Shown: positions 18,519 to 27,687, numbered from the stretch's first letter. The stretch is DNA of 64,000 nucleotides from CAWIUB01 sp963839175 (GCA_963839175.1 CAWIUB010000025.1:152011-216010), one strand, 5' to 3'. The notes: generated by a model from the letters alone, not told the origin. Translations and numbers: made by a program.

Positions 18519-19741
18519 TCAAGGCGTCGGACCGGCTCACATGGCCTCTCAAAATGGCCGGTAGTGGCGCGGAAGAGGGTGCCTTTCCCGGCAACCTTGC
18601 ATGGTTGGCCTGCGGCCACGAAGACCGCATGACCGCGGGACAGCACGACGTAGCCGGCACCCGAAGTGACCTCGGCGCTGCCGTCGGTGCAGAGCAGGAT
18701 CTGCGGGCCCGCCGCGGTGATCTCGACCGGGCCGTCGACCCCGACGAGGCCGAGCGCGAAGTCCGGCGCCGGAGTCTGGAAGGCCCGCTCCCCCACCACG
18801 CCGGGCCGGGATGGGCAGCGCGGCTCGGGTAGTGGGGCGAAGTCGGTGATCCGAAGCAGTTCCGCAACGTCGACGTGCTTGGGCGTCAGCCCGCAGCGCA
18901 GGACGTTGTCGCTGTTCGCCATGAGCTCGACGCCGACACCACCCAGGTAGGCGTGGACATTCCCGGCGCCGAGGAAGATCGCCTCACCGGGTTCCAGGTG
19001 CACGGCGTTGAGCAGCAGCGTCAGGACGACGCCGATATCGCCTGGGACGTCGGCGGCCGCCAGCACCGCAAACGTGGCCTCGCGTGACCATGCGCCGCGC
19101 GCATCGGCCATTCGCCGACACGCCTGGATCACCGGGTCGAGGAGTGCGGCTCGCCCAGGACGATCCAGCTCGAGCAGTCTCGTGAACGCCGCGCGCAGAC
19201 CGTCTGGCCCAGCGAGCAGTTCCCGATACGGGGCCAGCTCGGTCACGTCGAGCGCACTGATCAAGCGGAGCGTCTGGTCCACCGGACGGAACCCGCACAG
19301 CGCGTCGAACTCGGTGAGCGCGCAGAGCATCTCCGGCTTGTGGTTGGCATCCTTGTAGTTGCGCTCGCTCGCCTCACGGGGCACACCGCGGGCCTCCTCG
19401 GCCGCGAACCCGGCCCTGGCCTGCGCCAGATGCGGATGCACTTGCATCGACAGTGCAGCTGCCGGCGCGAGCACCTTGAGCAGGAAGGGCAAGTGGGGGC
19501 CGAATCGCTCGATGACGTCTGGCCCGAGCAGCCCGACCGGATCGCGCGCGATCAGTTCGTCGAGCGTCGCCTCGTGATCGGGTGCGCGGGCCGGATCGTC
19601 CCGATGGGCCCCCAGCCACAGCTCGGCCGCCGGCTCGCCCGTCGGCTCGATGCCGAGCAGCCCCGGGATCGCGGTGGCAGACCCCCACGCGTACCGGCGG
19701 ATCACCCCGTGCAGGGCGATCAGTGGCAGCGTCCCGGGCAC
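18515..19741 (-). CDS. manA: Mannose-6-phosphate isomerase
   Basis: 408 residues, type I phosphomannose isomerase, converting fructose-6-phosphate to mannose-6-phosphate. Zinc-site motifs are present: QVHPHLAQA, HKPEMLCAL and AVHLEPGEAIFLGAGNVHAYL, then GVELMANSDNVLRCGLTPKHVDV. With the phosphomannomutase upstream and the GDP-mannose pyrophosphorylase at 34 kb it supplies activated mannose for cell-wall glycans. Its stop overlaps a possible GTG start of the MerR-SahH frame. Corresponds in position to Rv3255c. Confidence 0.93.
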
Positions 19742-19789
19742 GATCGGCCAGCTTAGCCGGTGGATCGGTCCGACGAAGGTTGAAGCCGG

Positions 19790-20775
19790 TCAGTCTTGGG
19801 AACTGGCCGGACCTTCGGCTGGTGCGGCGAGGACATCGGGGTCGATCGCGTCGAGGACGTCCCCGGCACCTCGGTCGACATCCGGCTCGAGGTAGATCAC
19901 CCGCGCCTCTGGCACCGCCGCGCGCACCCGCGCCTCGGCCGCGTCGATCGCCGCGGCGACAGCTCGCCGAGATCCGATGAAGCCGGCATCGCCAGCTTGC
20001 CGGCGACCAGGAGTTCCTCGGGACCGAGGTGCAGCGTGCGCAGATGGATCACCCGATCGATGCCCTGACCGGCAAGGTTCGTGACGATTGCGGCCACCTT
20101 GTCCGGCGAGGCCGCCTCGCCGAGCAGCAGGCTCTTCGTCTCCACGACCAGAATGCAGGCGACCGTGATCAGCAGCAGCCCGATCGCCAGCGTGCCTATG
20201 CCGTCCCACCGCCCGTTGCCGGTGATCTCGGCCAGTGAAACGCCAATCAGCGCGAACACCAGCCCGATGAGTGCGGCGACGTCCTCGAGCAGGACGACCG
20301 GTAGCTCAGGCACCTTTGCCCGCCGGATGAACTCGATCCAGTTGCTGTCGCCCTTCAGCGGCTGCGACTCGTGGATCGCCGTTCGCAGCGAGTACGACTC
20401 CAAGCCGATGGCTATTGCGAGCACGACGTAGGCCACGATCGGGGAATCCAGCGGATGTGGATGCCAGATCTTCTGCACTCCCTCGTAGAGCGCGAACAGG
20501 CCGCCTGCGGAAAACAGCATCAGCGCGACGAGGAAACCGTAGACGTAGCGGTCCCGGCCGTACCCGAACGGGTGCGCCGGGGTGGCCGCGCGGCGGGACC
20601 GTTTGGCACCGACGAGCAGCAGCACCTGATTGCCCGAATCCACGACCGAGTGCACGGCCTCGGCGAGCATCGAGGTCGACGAGGTGATCGCGAACGCGAT
20701 GAACTTGATGACGGCGATGCCGAGGTTGGCGCTCAGCGCCGCCAACACCGCCCTGGAACCACCGTGCGAGCTCAC
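19790..20775 (-). CDS. Cation diffusion facilitator (CDF) efflux protein (one frameshift)
   Basis: From ATG 20775 the protein has about six membrane helices (e.g. LGIAVIKFIAFAITSSTSMLAEAVHSVVDSG), the metal-binding HSVVDSG motif of CDF zinc/iron exporters and an extra loop. The frame breaks near 19960; in the next frame the C-terminal cytoplasmic domain continues (AAAIDAAEARVRAAVPEARVIYLEPD) to 19790. The joined protein is about 328 residues, normal for the family. ATGA overlap at 20772 couples it to the SIS gene upstream. Metal specificity unknown. Confidence 0.8.
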
Positions 20776-21929
20776 GTCAGTTCCCCGGGAAGTGGCTCGG
20801 ATGGGTTGATCCCCAGCCCGAAGGCCAGGTACGTCGCGGCGAAGTCACCAAACGCAGTCGCCGCCGCGAACCGCACCAGGGCCGGGCCGTCCGGGGCATC
20901 GACGTGGGACCACCGCAGTCCGCGCTGGGTTGCGATGGCGCGCAGCGCTGCCGCGGCCTGCCGGGCGGCCACCTCGTCCAGCTGCACCTCGGCGTCGGTC
21001 CGCTCGCCGAGCTCCGGGTCGTCGGGTGCGCCGTCGTCGCCGACGGTGATCAGCCTCGGGCGCGGCGGAGCGTACGCGCCCCGATCGGCGAAGAACCCGG
21101 ACAGGTCGTCGTCGGCGACGCGGTCCGTCGGTCCGCCCCGCAGCAACGCCCCCGCGAAGGCAACTCCGTCGGGGAGGCCGACCGACACCGCGGCAACCCC
21201 GGCCAGCAGCTGTATCGCCTCGCTGATCAGCCGGGCGGCTACCCCGGCTAGCGTGCCCGCGCCGGCAACGACGGGTACCGAGTCGGCCAGTTCGATGGCG
21301 AGCGACTTGGCCGCGTTGGTAAACGATTCGCTCGCTGGACGGCACGACTCCGCCGTCCCGTCCAGGGCGTCGGCGACCTCGGCGAGCAACCCGGATGGGG
21401 CGTTCAGCAGTCCGAGTGCGTCGGCCGCCTGCAGGAACGGCGTCAGCACGCTCCACCGCGCCGCGCGCATGTGCAGGTCCGGGCCCAGCTCGCAGATCGG
21501 CGAACGCCCGGCCGCTTGCGCGACGGGAGACCCGGCCGGCGCGACCACCGCGACGGCCATTCCCCGATGTTCGGCAAGTTCCGCCAACCGGGCGAGCCGC
21601 GGGTTGCGCCCGTCGGTGGAGCCCACCAGCAGCGCGTCCGCGGGTCCCGCCCACCTCGGCAGCTCTACGCCGCCCCACGAGAGCGTCGGAGCGGCACCGG
21701 ACGACATCCGAACAATGACCCGGGCGGCGCCCTTCGCCGGCGCGTCCGCACTGACCAGGACTGCGCGTGGCAGGTCGCCGGTCGCTAATCGGCCTAATCC
21801 CCAGTCGTCGCGCAGTTCGACGCAGCGCCGCACCTGGGCGCCTGCGGTCGCGAGCGCCCACAGCAAGCGTCCGGCGTCCCGGGCGGCGAGCATGTCGGCG
21901 TCGTCGAGCAGCAGCTCGTCGAAGGGCAT
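20772..21929 (-). CDS. SIS-domain sugar-phosphate isomerase, Rv3256c-like
   Basis: 385 residues. The fold is that of bifunctional phosphoglucose/phosphomannose isomerases: a SIS domain (ADALLVGSTDGRNPRLARLAELAEHRGMAVAVVAP) followed by a helical C-terminal part. It sits between manA and manB as in mycobacteria, so a role in fructose/mannose-phosphate interconversion is likely. Active-site residues were not individually verified. Overlaps the CDF gene by 4 bp. Confidence 0.75.
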   Translation of the reverse strand: MPFDELLLDDADMLAARDAGRLLWALATAGAQVRRCVELRDDWGLGRLATGDLPRAVLVSADAPAKGAARVIVRMSSGAAPTLSWGGVELPRWAGPADALLVGSTDGRNPRLARLAELAEHRGMAVAVVAPAGSPVAQAAGRSPICELGPDLHMRAARWSVLTPFLQAADALGLLNAPSGLLAEVADALDGTAESCRPASESFTNAAKSLAIELADSVPVVAGAGTLAGVAARLISEAIQLLAGVAAVSVGLPDGVAFAGALLRGGPTDRVADDDLSGFFADRGAYAPPRPRLITVGDDGAPDDPELGERTDAEVQLDEVAARQAAAALRAIATQRGLRWSHVDAPDGPALVRFAAATAFGDFAATYLAFGLGINPSEPLPGELT

Positions 21930-21941
21930 GGTCGTGGGCGG

Positions 21942-22154
21942 TCAGGAGTGGGGCGAGGCTGCGACGCCGATGCCGTTCGGACCGGGTGTCGCCTCGTCCA
22001 GCAGCAGCACCGGGATGCCGTCGCTGATCGGATAGCTGGTCAGGCAGTGGGTGCAGACGAGAACCTCCGCACCGTCACGGACCTCCTCGCGCAGGGGTGC
22101 GTGATCGTCGCTCGGGCAGGCGAGCAGCTCGAGCAGCTCTGCGTCGATGGGCAT
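21942..22154 (-). CDS. Trm112-like small zinc protein
   Basis: 70 residues beginning MPIDAELLELLACPSDDHAPL, with the zinc-ribbon pattern ACPSD...CTHCLTSYPISDGIPVLL. Bacterial Trm112-like proteins are partners of methyltransferases or of lipid/sugar enzymes. AGGAGG lies 7 bases before the ATG at 22154, so it is probably translated on its own. However the phosphomannomutase frame upstream runs straight into it without a stop. Confidence 0.8.
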   Translation of the reverse strand: MPIDAELLELLACPSDDHAPLREEVRDGAEVLVCTHCLTSYPISDGIPVLLLDEATPGPNGIGVAASPHS

Positions 22155-23546
22155 GTGGTTCCTCCTGATCAGGCGCGGATGACCGATCAGCGCTTGGTCG
22201 CGCACCCGCCGCATCGCAGCGTCATCTGGGCCCTCCACGTTCAGTCGCAGTAACGGCTCGGTGTTGGACGCCCGGACGTTGAACCAGCTGCCGTCCGCGA
22301 GCTCGACCGTGAGCCCGTCCAGCTCGTCCGCCGCGAGGGTGCGGTCGGCGAATGCCTTGCGTACGGCGGCGACGCGCGCGCGCTGGTCCGCGACCGTCGA
22401 GTTGATCTCGCCTGAGCCGGCGTAGCGCGCGTATTCGCGCGTCAGGTCGGCGAGTGTCCCGGGCTGCTCACCCAGCGCGGCGAGGACGTGCATGGCAGCC
22501 AGCATGCCGGTGTCGGCGCGCCAGAAGTCACGGAAGTAGTAGTGCGCGGAATGCTCGCCGCCGAACACCGCGCCGGTGCGGGCCATCTCGGCCTTGATGA
22601 ACGAGTGGCCGACCCGGGTGCGTACCGGCGTCCCGCCGTGCTCGCGGACGATCTGCGGCACGGCGTGCGAGGTGATCAAGTTGTGGATGATCGTGGCACC
22701 CGGATGCTTGGCCAGCTCGCGGGTGGCTACCAGCGCGGTGATCGCGCTCGGCGACACCGGATCGCCGTCCGCATCGACGACGAAACACCGGTCGGCGTCC
22801 CCGTCGAACGCCAGGCCGATGTCCGCGCTCTCGGCGATCACGGCCTTCTGCAGGTCGACCAGGTTCGCCGGCTCGAGCGGGTTCGCTTCGTGGTTGGGGA
22901 ACGAGCCGTCCAGCTCGAAGTACAGCGGAACGATCGTGAGCGGCAAGGCGTTCAGCGCCGCGTCACCGAGCACTGCCGGGACGGTGTACCCGCCCATGCC
23001 GTTGCCGGCGTCCACCACGACCCGCAGCGGTCGGATCGCGGACAGGTCGACGAGGGAACGCAGGTAGCGCGCGTAGTCGGCGAGCAAATCGACGCGATCC
23101 ACGTCGACCTCTGTGGGCGCGACGAGCCCGTCGTCGAGGTAGGACTGGGCCCGGTCACGGATCTCGGCCAGGCCCGAGTCTTGCCCCACGGGAACCGCAC
23201 CGGCCCGGCACAGCTTGATCCCGTTGTATTGGGCGGGATTGTGGCTAGCCGTGAACATGGCGCCGGGCAGGTCGAGGAATCCGCTGGCGAAGTAGAGCAT
23301 GTCCGTCGACGCCAGCCCGGCCTGGACGACCGTCGCACCCCGACTCGCCGCACCGGTCGCGAACGCTTGGGTCAACGCCGGGCCGGAATCGCGCATGTCG
23401 TGCGCCGTGACCAGCCGGCGCGCGCCGGTGACCTCGACGAACGCCACCCCGAGTGCTCGGGCGATTCGATCGTCGAGCTGGTCCGGGACCGTGCCGCGGA
23501 TGTCGTAGGCCTTGACGATCGCCGCGAGGTCGGCGGTGTTACTCAT
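21942..23546 (-). CDS. manB: Phosphomannomutase (frame continues into Trm112-like protein)
   Basis: From ATG 23546 (MSNTADLAAIVKAYDIRGTVPD). The phosphoserine loop is TASHNPAQYNG (Ser101), the metal loop GLAFDGDADRCF, the sugar loop GEHSAHYYFRDF and the phosphate-binding RASNTEPLLRLN. It converts mannose-6-phosphate to mannose-1-phosphate. The enzyme proper ends at about residue 464 (ALIGHPRLIRRN) near 22155. No stop codon follows, so the frame continues for 70 residues of the Trm112-like protein to 21942. Orthologues end with a stop there. Either a real fusion or a lost stop. Confidence 0.9.
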   Translation of the reverse strand: MSNTADLAAIVKAYDIRGTVPDQLDDRIARALGVAFVEVTGARRLVTAHDMRDSGPALTQAFATGAASRGATVVQAGLASTDMLYFASGFLDLPGAMFTASHNPAQYNGIKLCRAGAVPVGQDSGLAEIRDRAQSYLDDGLVAPTEVDVDRVDLLADYARYLRSLVDLSAIRPLRVVVDAGNGMGGYTVPAVLGDAALNALPLTIVPLYFELDGSFPNHEANPLEPANLVDLQKAVIAESADIGLAFDGDADRCFVVDADGDPVSPSAITALVATRELAKHPGATIIHNLITSHAVPQIVREHGGTPVRTRVGHSFIKAEMARTGAVFGGEHSAHYYFRDFWRADTGMLAAMHVLAALGEQPGTLADLTREYARYAGSGEINSTVADQRARVAAVRKAFADRTLAADELDGLTVELADGSWFNVRASNTEPLLRLNVEGPDDAAMRRVRDQALIGHPRLIRRNHMPIDAELLELLACPSDDHAPLREEVRDGAEVLVCTHCLTSYPISDGIPVLLLDEATPGPNGIGVAASPHS

Positions 23547-23586
23547 TCGCCGCAGCCTACCGGGATCGCGGGCGGTCTCGGGGCGC

Positions 23587-23964
23587 TCAGGTCGCCGGCG
23601 GGACGACGTGCAGGTGGCCGCGCCGACCGGTGCCCGATCCAGCCGCGGCCGCCTCGAGCCCCACCCCTGCCGCGGCTCGCCCCGGCGCGTCGATCCGCCC
23701 GGCCTCCCGGACCGCGTCGGCAAGTGCCTCGAGATCGTCCGCCTGCGGGATCGGCGCGGGGAACTCCCCGACGTGCCGCAGTACCTCCCACCCGCGCGGC
23801 ACGGTGAGCCGAACCGCGTGCTGCTCGCACAGGTCGTACGAATGCGGTTCGGCAAAGGTGGCGAGCGGGCCCACGACCGCCGTGGAGTCGGAATAGACGT
23901 AGGTCAGCGTGGCCACTGCGGGCCTGCCGCAGCCGGTGCGGGTGCAGGTCCGCACGCGCCTCAC
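23587..23964 (-). CDS. DUF3499 protein (Rv3258c-like)
   Basis: The conserved core is RTCTRTGCGRPAVATLTY followed by SYDLCEQHAVRLTVPRGWEV: two cysteine pairs that probably bind zinc. I use the GTG at 23964, just before the core, because upstream residues are not conserved; GTG 23955 is equally possible. The alanine/glycine-rich tail is variable. Widespread in actinobacteria next to manB and whiB2; function unknown. Confidence 0.75.
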   Translation of the reverse strand: MRRVRTCTRTGCGRPAVATLTYVYSDSTAVVGPLATFAEPHSYDLCEQHAVRLTVPRGWEVLRHVGEFPAPIPQADDLEALADAVREAGRIDAPGRAAAGVGLEAAAAGSGTGRRGHLHVVPPAT

Positions 23965-24096
23965 CGGATGCTCACGGGATGGCTCGCCGGGCAGGTCCTC
24001 ACAGCGCGAGACGATAGTCCCCACGGGGTCCAGTGCGGCGGATGGCGTGGTCGAGCTACCCCGTGTCGCACTGCCGTGCCGGGACCTCGTGCTGCT

Positions 24097-24126
24097 TTGC
24101 GGTAATGCCGTAATGTGCGATAGCGT
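24097..24126 (+). promoter_or_regulatory. Promoter and repeats of the AbrB/RelE-type module
   Basis: TTGCGG (24097-24102) and TAGCGT (24121-24126) are 18 bp apart. Between them two GTAATG copies form a short direct repeat, a plausible autoregulation site. ATG 24134 lies eight bases after the -10, so the message would be almost leaderless. Confidence 0.45.
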
Positions 24127-24133
24127 GACAGGC

Positions 24134-24448
24134 ATGAATCGCTTTCACGGCTACGTCGGGATGCAAACCCGTGGCACGCTCGCCCTGCCGCCAGAGCTGC
24201 GCCGGCGGATGCACCTGGACAAGCCCGGAGCGCAGGTCGAGATCGTCGAGCGCGACGACGGAGTAGTCGAACTTCGTGCCGCGCTGCCGGTGCCAGCCGA
24301 TCAGGCATGGTTTTGGACGGAGCGATGGCAGCGCCGTGAACAGGAGGTCGACGAGCATGTCGCCGCCGGCGAGGTCGCCGTCCACGACGACACGGAGGCA
24401 TTCCTCGACCACCTCGACGAGCTGGACGCCGCATCGGCGGAGGCGTGA
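24134..24448 (+). CDS. AbrB/MazE-like antitoxin
   Basis: 104 residues. The N-terminal ~45 residues resemble a swapped-hairpin AbrB DNA-binding fold (GYVGMQTRGTLALPPELRRR, then QVEIVERDDGVVELRAAL). The C-terminal half is acidic and helical, the usual toxin-binding part. Its end overlaps the GTG of the next gene, which is a RelE/ParE-like toxin, so this is a type II toxin-antitoxin pair. The pair is inserted between the DUF3499 and metallopeptidase genes, which are adjacent in mycobacteria. Confidence 0.65.
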   Translation: MNRFHGYVGMQTRGTLALPPELRRRMHLDKPGAQVEIVERDDGVVELRAALPVPADQAWFWTERWQRREQEVDEHVAAGEVAVHDDTEAFLDHLDELDAASAEA

Positions 24449-24756
24449 AGTTCGAGACCACGCCCGCCTTCGATAGGGACTACCGCCGCCTGACCCCTCG
24501 CGACCGCGCGATCTTCCATGAGGTCGTCGCCACCAAGTTCGCCCCAGCGTGCGAGACGCTCGTGACGGATCCTGCAGCCCGGTGGCCAGCGTCCGTCCGG
24601 GTCAAGCCGGTCACCAACGCGCCCGGCATCCTGGAGATGACCTGGTCGTTCGCCGGTCCGGATGGGCGGGCCACCTTCGAGCTCATCACCGTCAGTGGCG
24701 AGCTGCGCTGTCGCTGGCGTCGCATCGGCAAGCACAACATCTTTCGCGAGCCATGA
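24445..24756 (+). CDS. RelE/ParE-like toxin
   Basis: 103 residues with a GTG start overlapping the antitoxin stop. The pattern is of the RelE superfamily: basic N-terminal strand-helix (FETTPAFDRDYRRLTPRDRAIFHEVV), a beta-sheet with RVKPV and LEMTWSFAG, and a C-terminal basic strand (GELRCRWRRIGKHNIF). RelE-type toxins cleave mRNA on the ribosome. The family is moderately sure; activity is inference. Confidence 0.65.
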   Translation: MKFETTPAFDRDYRRLTPRDRAIFHEVVATKFAPACETLVTDPAARWPASVRVKPVTNAPGILEMTWSFAGPDGRATFELITVSGELRCRWRRIGKHNIFREP

Positions 24757-24806
24757 TCACCTACCGCAAATCCCGCTGGCCTCAATCGTCAGTACGCTTG
24801 CCCACT

Positions 24807-25265
24807 GTGCAGCGAGTGAACCAGGACCGCAGGAGAAATCGGCGGGATCGGCACGGACGTGGCATGCGTTCGGCGCTCGCCCCAAGCGGCGTGCCGATCG
24901 CGCGCACCCGCAGCGACCTGTTCGACGATCTCGTCCTGGACGCGGTCGAGGAGCTCGAGGACCGGTTCGCGAGCGATCTCGCTGGTGTGGAATTTGCGGT
25001 CGAGGACGTCCCGGCTCTGCCCGCCGACGCGCCGACCGGCCTGGAGTTCGACCCGGAGGTGGTGGCCGATCGGGGCGTGCCGATGGGGCGGGTGCATCGC
25101 GCGGGACTGGGCTCGATCCGCAAGCCGGTGATCGTGCTCTACCGCCGGCCGATCGAGGCGCGGGCGGTGGACCGGGAGGACCGTGGCGACTTGGTGTTCG
25201 CGGTGGTCAGCGAGCTGGTTGCTGAGTTACTGGGCAAGGACGTCGACGACCCGCCTGACCGCTAA
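24807..25265 (+). CDS. Metallopeptidase-family protein (Rv3259-like), degenerate active site
   Basis: I start at GTG 24807 (MQRVNQDRRRNRRDRHGRG); a -10-like TACGCT about ten bases before suggests a leaderless message. The core (RSDLFDDLVLDAVEELEDRFASDLAGVEFAVEDVP ... VIVLYRRPIEARA) matches the zincin-like family that includes Rv3259. The usual HExxH zinc motif is replaced by FAVVSELVAELLG, so peptidase activity is doubtful. Its stop overlaps the whiB2 stop by 4 bp on the other strand. Function unknown. Confidence 0.75.
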   Translation: MQRVNQDRRRNRRDRHGRGMRSALAPSGVPIARTRSDLFDDLVLDAVEELEDRFASDLAGVEFAVEDVPALPADAPTGLEFDPEVVADRGVPMGRVHRAGLGSIRKPVIVLYRRPIEARAVDREDRGDLVFAVVSELVAELLGKDVDDPPDR

Positions 25266-25552
25266 CCGGCGCGGCGCTTGAGGCGGCGGCGCTCCCGCTC
25301 GGACAGCCCACCCCAGATCCCGAACCGCTCGTCGTGCTCGAGCGCGTACTCGAGGCACTCGCCGCGCACCTCGCAGCCCGTGCAGATCCGCTTCGCCTCG
25401 CGCGTCGAGCCGCCCTTTTCGGGGAAGAAGGCCTCCGGATCGGTCTGCGCGCACAGCGCCCGCTCCTGCCAGCTCTGCTCCTCCGGCAGCCCGAAGATCT
25501 CGGACAGCTCGACGCTGTTGACCTGCCTGAGGTGGTCCGTCACGTCCGTCAT
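25262..25552 (-). CDS. whiB2: WhiB2/WhmD iron-sulfur regulator
   Basis: 96 residues. Four conserved cysteines at 34, 57, 60 and 66 hold a [4Fe-4S] cluster, then the GIWGG turn and a basic C-terminus (SERERRRLKRRAG). WhiB2 binds the main sigma factor and controls septation and sporulation-type division. Position beside the Rv3259-like gene and F420 genes is as in mycobacteria. AGGAGG lies about nine bases before the ATG; a good promoter lies at 25625-25654. Confidence 0.95.
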   Translation of the reverse strand: MTDVTDHLRQVNSVELSEIFGLPEEQSWQERALCAQTDPEAFFPEKGGSTREAKRICTGCEVRGECLEYALEHDERFGIWGGLSERERRRLKRRAG

Positions 25553-25624
25553 CGCGCCCCTCCTGACACCTACGGCCCTGTGACCTGGCTGTCGTCGCTG
25601 TACGGAGCCGGCGACATGGATGAA

Positions 25625-25654
25625 ATTACACTCGTGTCGTTACCGGAAAGTCAA
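25625..25654 (-). promoter_or_regulatory. Promoter of whiB2
   Basis: On the minus strand TTGACT (25654-25649) and TGTAAT (25630-25625) are 18 bp apart in a locally AT-rich patch. A transcript would begin near 25618, giving a leader of about 65 bases. Confidence 0.55.
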
Positions 25655-25775
25655 GCCCGCATCTGCTATTTGGCGTTGGTCGTCGATCGCGAAGACGCGG
25701 CGCTGCTCGCCGAGCACCACCGCTCGTGGCGGCCGGCGCGGGCTGGCCCGCCACAGGCGATAGCGTCGATGGTTG

Positions 25776-26048
25776 ATGAGCTGCTACGTCGACGCGGTGC
25801 GCGCGTATCCCGGTGCTGGGCTGCGCTTCCACGACTTCTGCCACCTGCTTGCCGATTCACGCGACGAGCTACACGCCATGGCCGATCGGCTCGGCGTGCC
25901 GCGGCGGTTCTTCCAAGACCACCCGTGGCGCTGGCACTACGACCTGCCCGAGCACGTCCGGGTCGAGGCAGTGCGGCTTGGGGCTATCGAGGTGGACCTG
26001 TACACCGTCGGTCGGCTGCTGCGCGAACGGCGCACCCAAGCTGGCTGA
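25776..26048 (+). CDS. DUF4031 protein
   Basis: About 90 residues: MSCYVDAVRAYPGAG, then FCHLLADSRDELHAMADRLGVPRRFFQDHPWRWHYDLPEHVR and AIEVDLYTVGRLLRERR. This is the DUF4031 pattern (unknown function). The ATG at 25776 is preceded by a TAGCGT -10-like box and no ribosome site, so it may be leaderless. It is followed 22 bp later by the GPP34 gene. Confidence 0.7.
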   Translation: MSCYVDAVRAYPGAGLRFHDFCHLLADSRDELHAMADRLGVPRRFFQDHPWRWHYDLPEHVRVEAVRLGAIEVDLYTVGRLLRERRTQAG

Positions 26049-26070
26049 CCGCGGAGCAGAATCGAGCACC

Positions 26071-26703
26071 GTGCCCGACCGGACCGCGACCACGCTGCTG
26101 CTCATCGCGCGTGATCCGCTCACGGGTCGGCTGCGGCACCCGAGCGTCCTTGACGCGGGCCTGCGAGCCAGCCTATTCGCCGACCTGATCCTCTCCGGAC
26201 GGATCGGCAGTGACGGGCTGGGCCCGGTTGCCGCCGACACGCCGCCGAGCGGCGACCGGATCTTGGACGCGGTGCATCGCGCCGTCGTCCGACGTTCCGG
26301 GGTCGCCTGGTCGAGGTGGTACCGACATGTGCGCGTCGACCGTCACGCGCTGACCGCGGAACTGCTCGAGCAGGGCCGCTGGCAGTCGGAGGGTAGCCGG
26401 CTCCGGCCGAGGTTCAGCGACTTGACCCCGGACGTCACCCTGGACGCAGCACAACACACCGCCGCGATCCTCGACAACCGCGGCCTGCCCCGCGACAGCG
26501 CCGACGCCGTGCTTGCCGTCGTCGCCGCGCTATGCGGCGCACTGGGCGGCCCGCCGCGCCCGCGGGCACTGCGCGGCGATCTGCCGCACCTCCTGGACGC
26601 AGTGGGGGACACGACAGATCCGGTTCGGCGGGCTGTGCAGAACGCGCTCGTCGGCGCCACGGTGGTCATGCGGCGCAGCAGGCGTCGACGCTTCACCGGG
26701 TAG
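26071..26703 (+). CDS. GPP34/GOLPH3-family protein
   Basis: 210 residues from GTG 26071. The N-terminal signature TLLLIARDPLTGRLRHPSVLDAGLRASLFADLILSGRI matches the GPP34 family, related to the Golgi phosphoinositide-binding protein. The rest is helical, with ALCGALGGPP and a basic C-terminus. In actinobacteria GPP34 proteins are abundant but their role is unknown; membrane association is likely. Confidence 0.8.
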   Translation: MPDRTATTLLLIARDPLTGRLRHPSVLDAGLRASLFADLILSGRIGSDGLGPVAADTPPSGDRILDAVHRAVVRRSGVAWSRWYRHVRVDRHALTAELLEQGRWQSEGSRLRPRFSDLTPDVTLDAAQHTAAILDNRGLPRDSADAVLAVVAALCGALGGPPRPRALRGDLPHLLDAVGDTTDPVRRAVQNALVGATVVMRRSRRRRFTG

Positions 26704-26742
26704 GCGACCGGCGAGCGCGGTCGCTCGCGTAGGTTCGCAGAC

Positions 26743-27687
26743 GTGCGAATCACCGTCCTGGCCGGAGGCATCGGAGGCGCGAGGTTCCTCCGCGGGGTTC
26801 GCGCGGCTCGGCCGCACGACGACACGATCGCGGTGATCAATACCGGCGACGACATCACCGTGTATGGGCTGCGCATCTGCCCCGATCTGGACAGCGTCAT
26901 GTACACCCTGGGCGATGGCATCGACCGCGAACGTGGCTGGGGGCGGGCCGAGGAGACCTGGCGCATCAAGGACGAGCTCGCCACCTACGGCGCCGAACCC
27001 ACCTGGTTCGGCCTAGGCGACCTGGACGTGGCCACGCACCTGGTGCGTACGCAGATGCTCGACGCGGGCTATCCGCTGTCCGACGTGACGGCCGCGCTGT
27101 GTACCAGGTGGCAACCCGAGGTGACGCTGCTGCCTATGACAGACGAACGTTGCGAGACGCACGTGGTCGTTGAGACGGAGGCCGGCCGGCGCGCGATCCA
27201 CTTCCAGGAATGGTGGATCCGGCATCACGCGGCGCTCACCGCGCAAGCGTTCGTCCAGGTCGGCGTCGACGACGCGAAGCCCGCGCCCGGAGTGCTGGAG
27301 GCGATCGGCAACGCCGACGTCGTGCTCCTCGCGCCGAGCAACCCGGTGGTGAGCATCGGGACGATCCTTGGCGTGCCGCGGATCAGGGACGCGGTGACGA
27401 CCACGCCCGCTCCGGTCGTCGGCGTCTCGCCCATCATCGGCGGCCGGCCGGTACGCGGCATGGCCGACGCGTGCCTGCCGGCCATCGGCGTCGAGGTCAG
27501 CGCGCAGGGCGTCGGCCGGCACTACGGCGCCCGCACCGCGGGCGGCCTGCTCGACGGATGGCTGGTGCACGAGGACGATCCGGCCGAGGTCTCGGGAGTC
27601 CCGGTACGGGCCGTGCCGCTGCTGATGACCGACGACCTGGCCACTGCGGCGATGGTCGACGCGGCGCTGGAGCTGGCCGGTGTCTGA
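26743..27687 (+). CDS. cofD: 2-phospho-L-lactate transferase CofD (FbiA)
   Basis: 314 residues. It joins the phospho-lactate/enolpyruvate unit to the deazaflavin Fo, making (dehydro)coenzyme F420-0. Key motifs: VLAGGIGGARFLRG (nucleotide loop), NTGDDITVYGLRICPDLD, and LLAPSNPVVSIGTILG. GTG 26743 lies eight bases after TAGGTT, suggesting a leaderless transcript. It overlaps the start of the cofE gene by 8 bp, so F420 assembly is coordinated. Equivalent to Rv3261. Confidence 0.95.
   Translation: MRITVLAGGIGGARFLRGVRAARPHDDTIAVINTGDDITVYGLRICPDLDSVMYTLGDGIDRERGWGRAEETWRIKDELATYGAEPTWFGLGDLDVATHLVRTQMLDAGYPLSDVTAALCTRWQPEVTLLPMTDERCETHVVVETEAGRRAIHFQEWWIRHHAALTAQAFVQVGVDDAKPAPGVLEAIGNADVVLLAPSNPVVSIGTILGVPRIRDAVTTTPAPVVGVSPIIGGRPVRGMADACLPAIGVEVSAQGVGRHYGARTAGGLLDGWLVHEDDPAEVSGVPVRAVPLLMTDDLATAAMVDAALELAGV

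Noticed and set aside
20371..22035. 554-codon plus-strand frame over the CDF and SIS genes
   Set aside because: Serine/alanine/arginine-rich shadow; the real genes on the minus strand have recognised domains.
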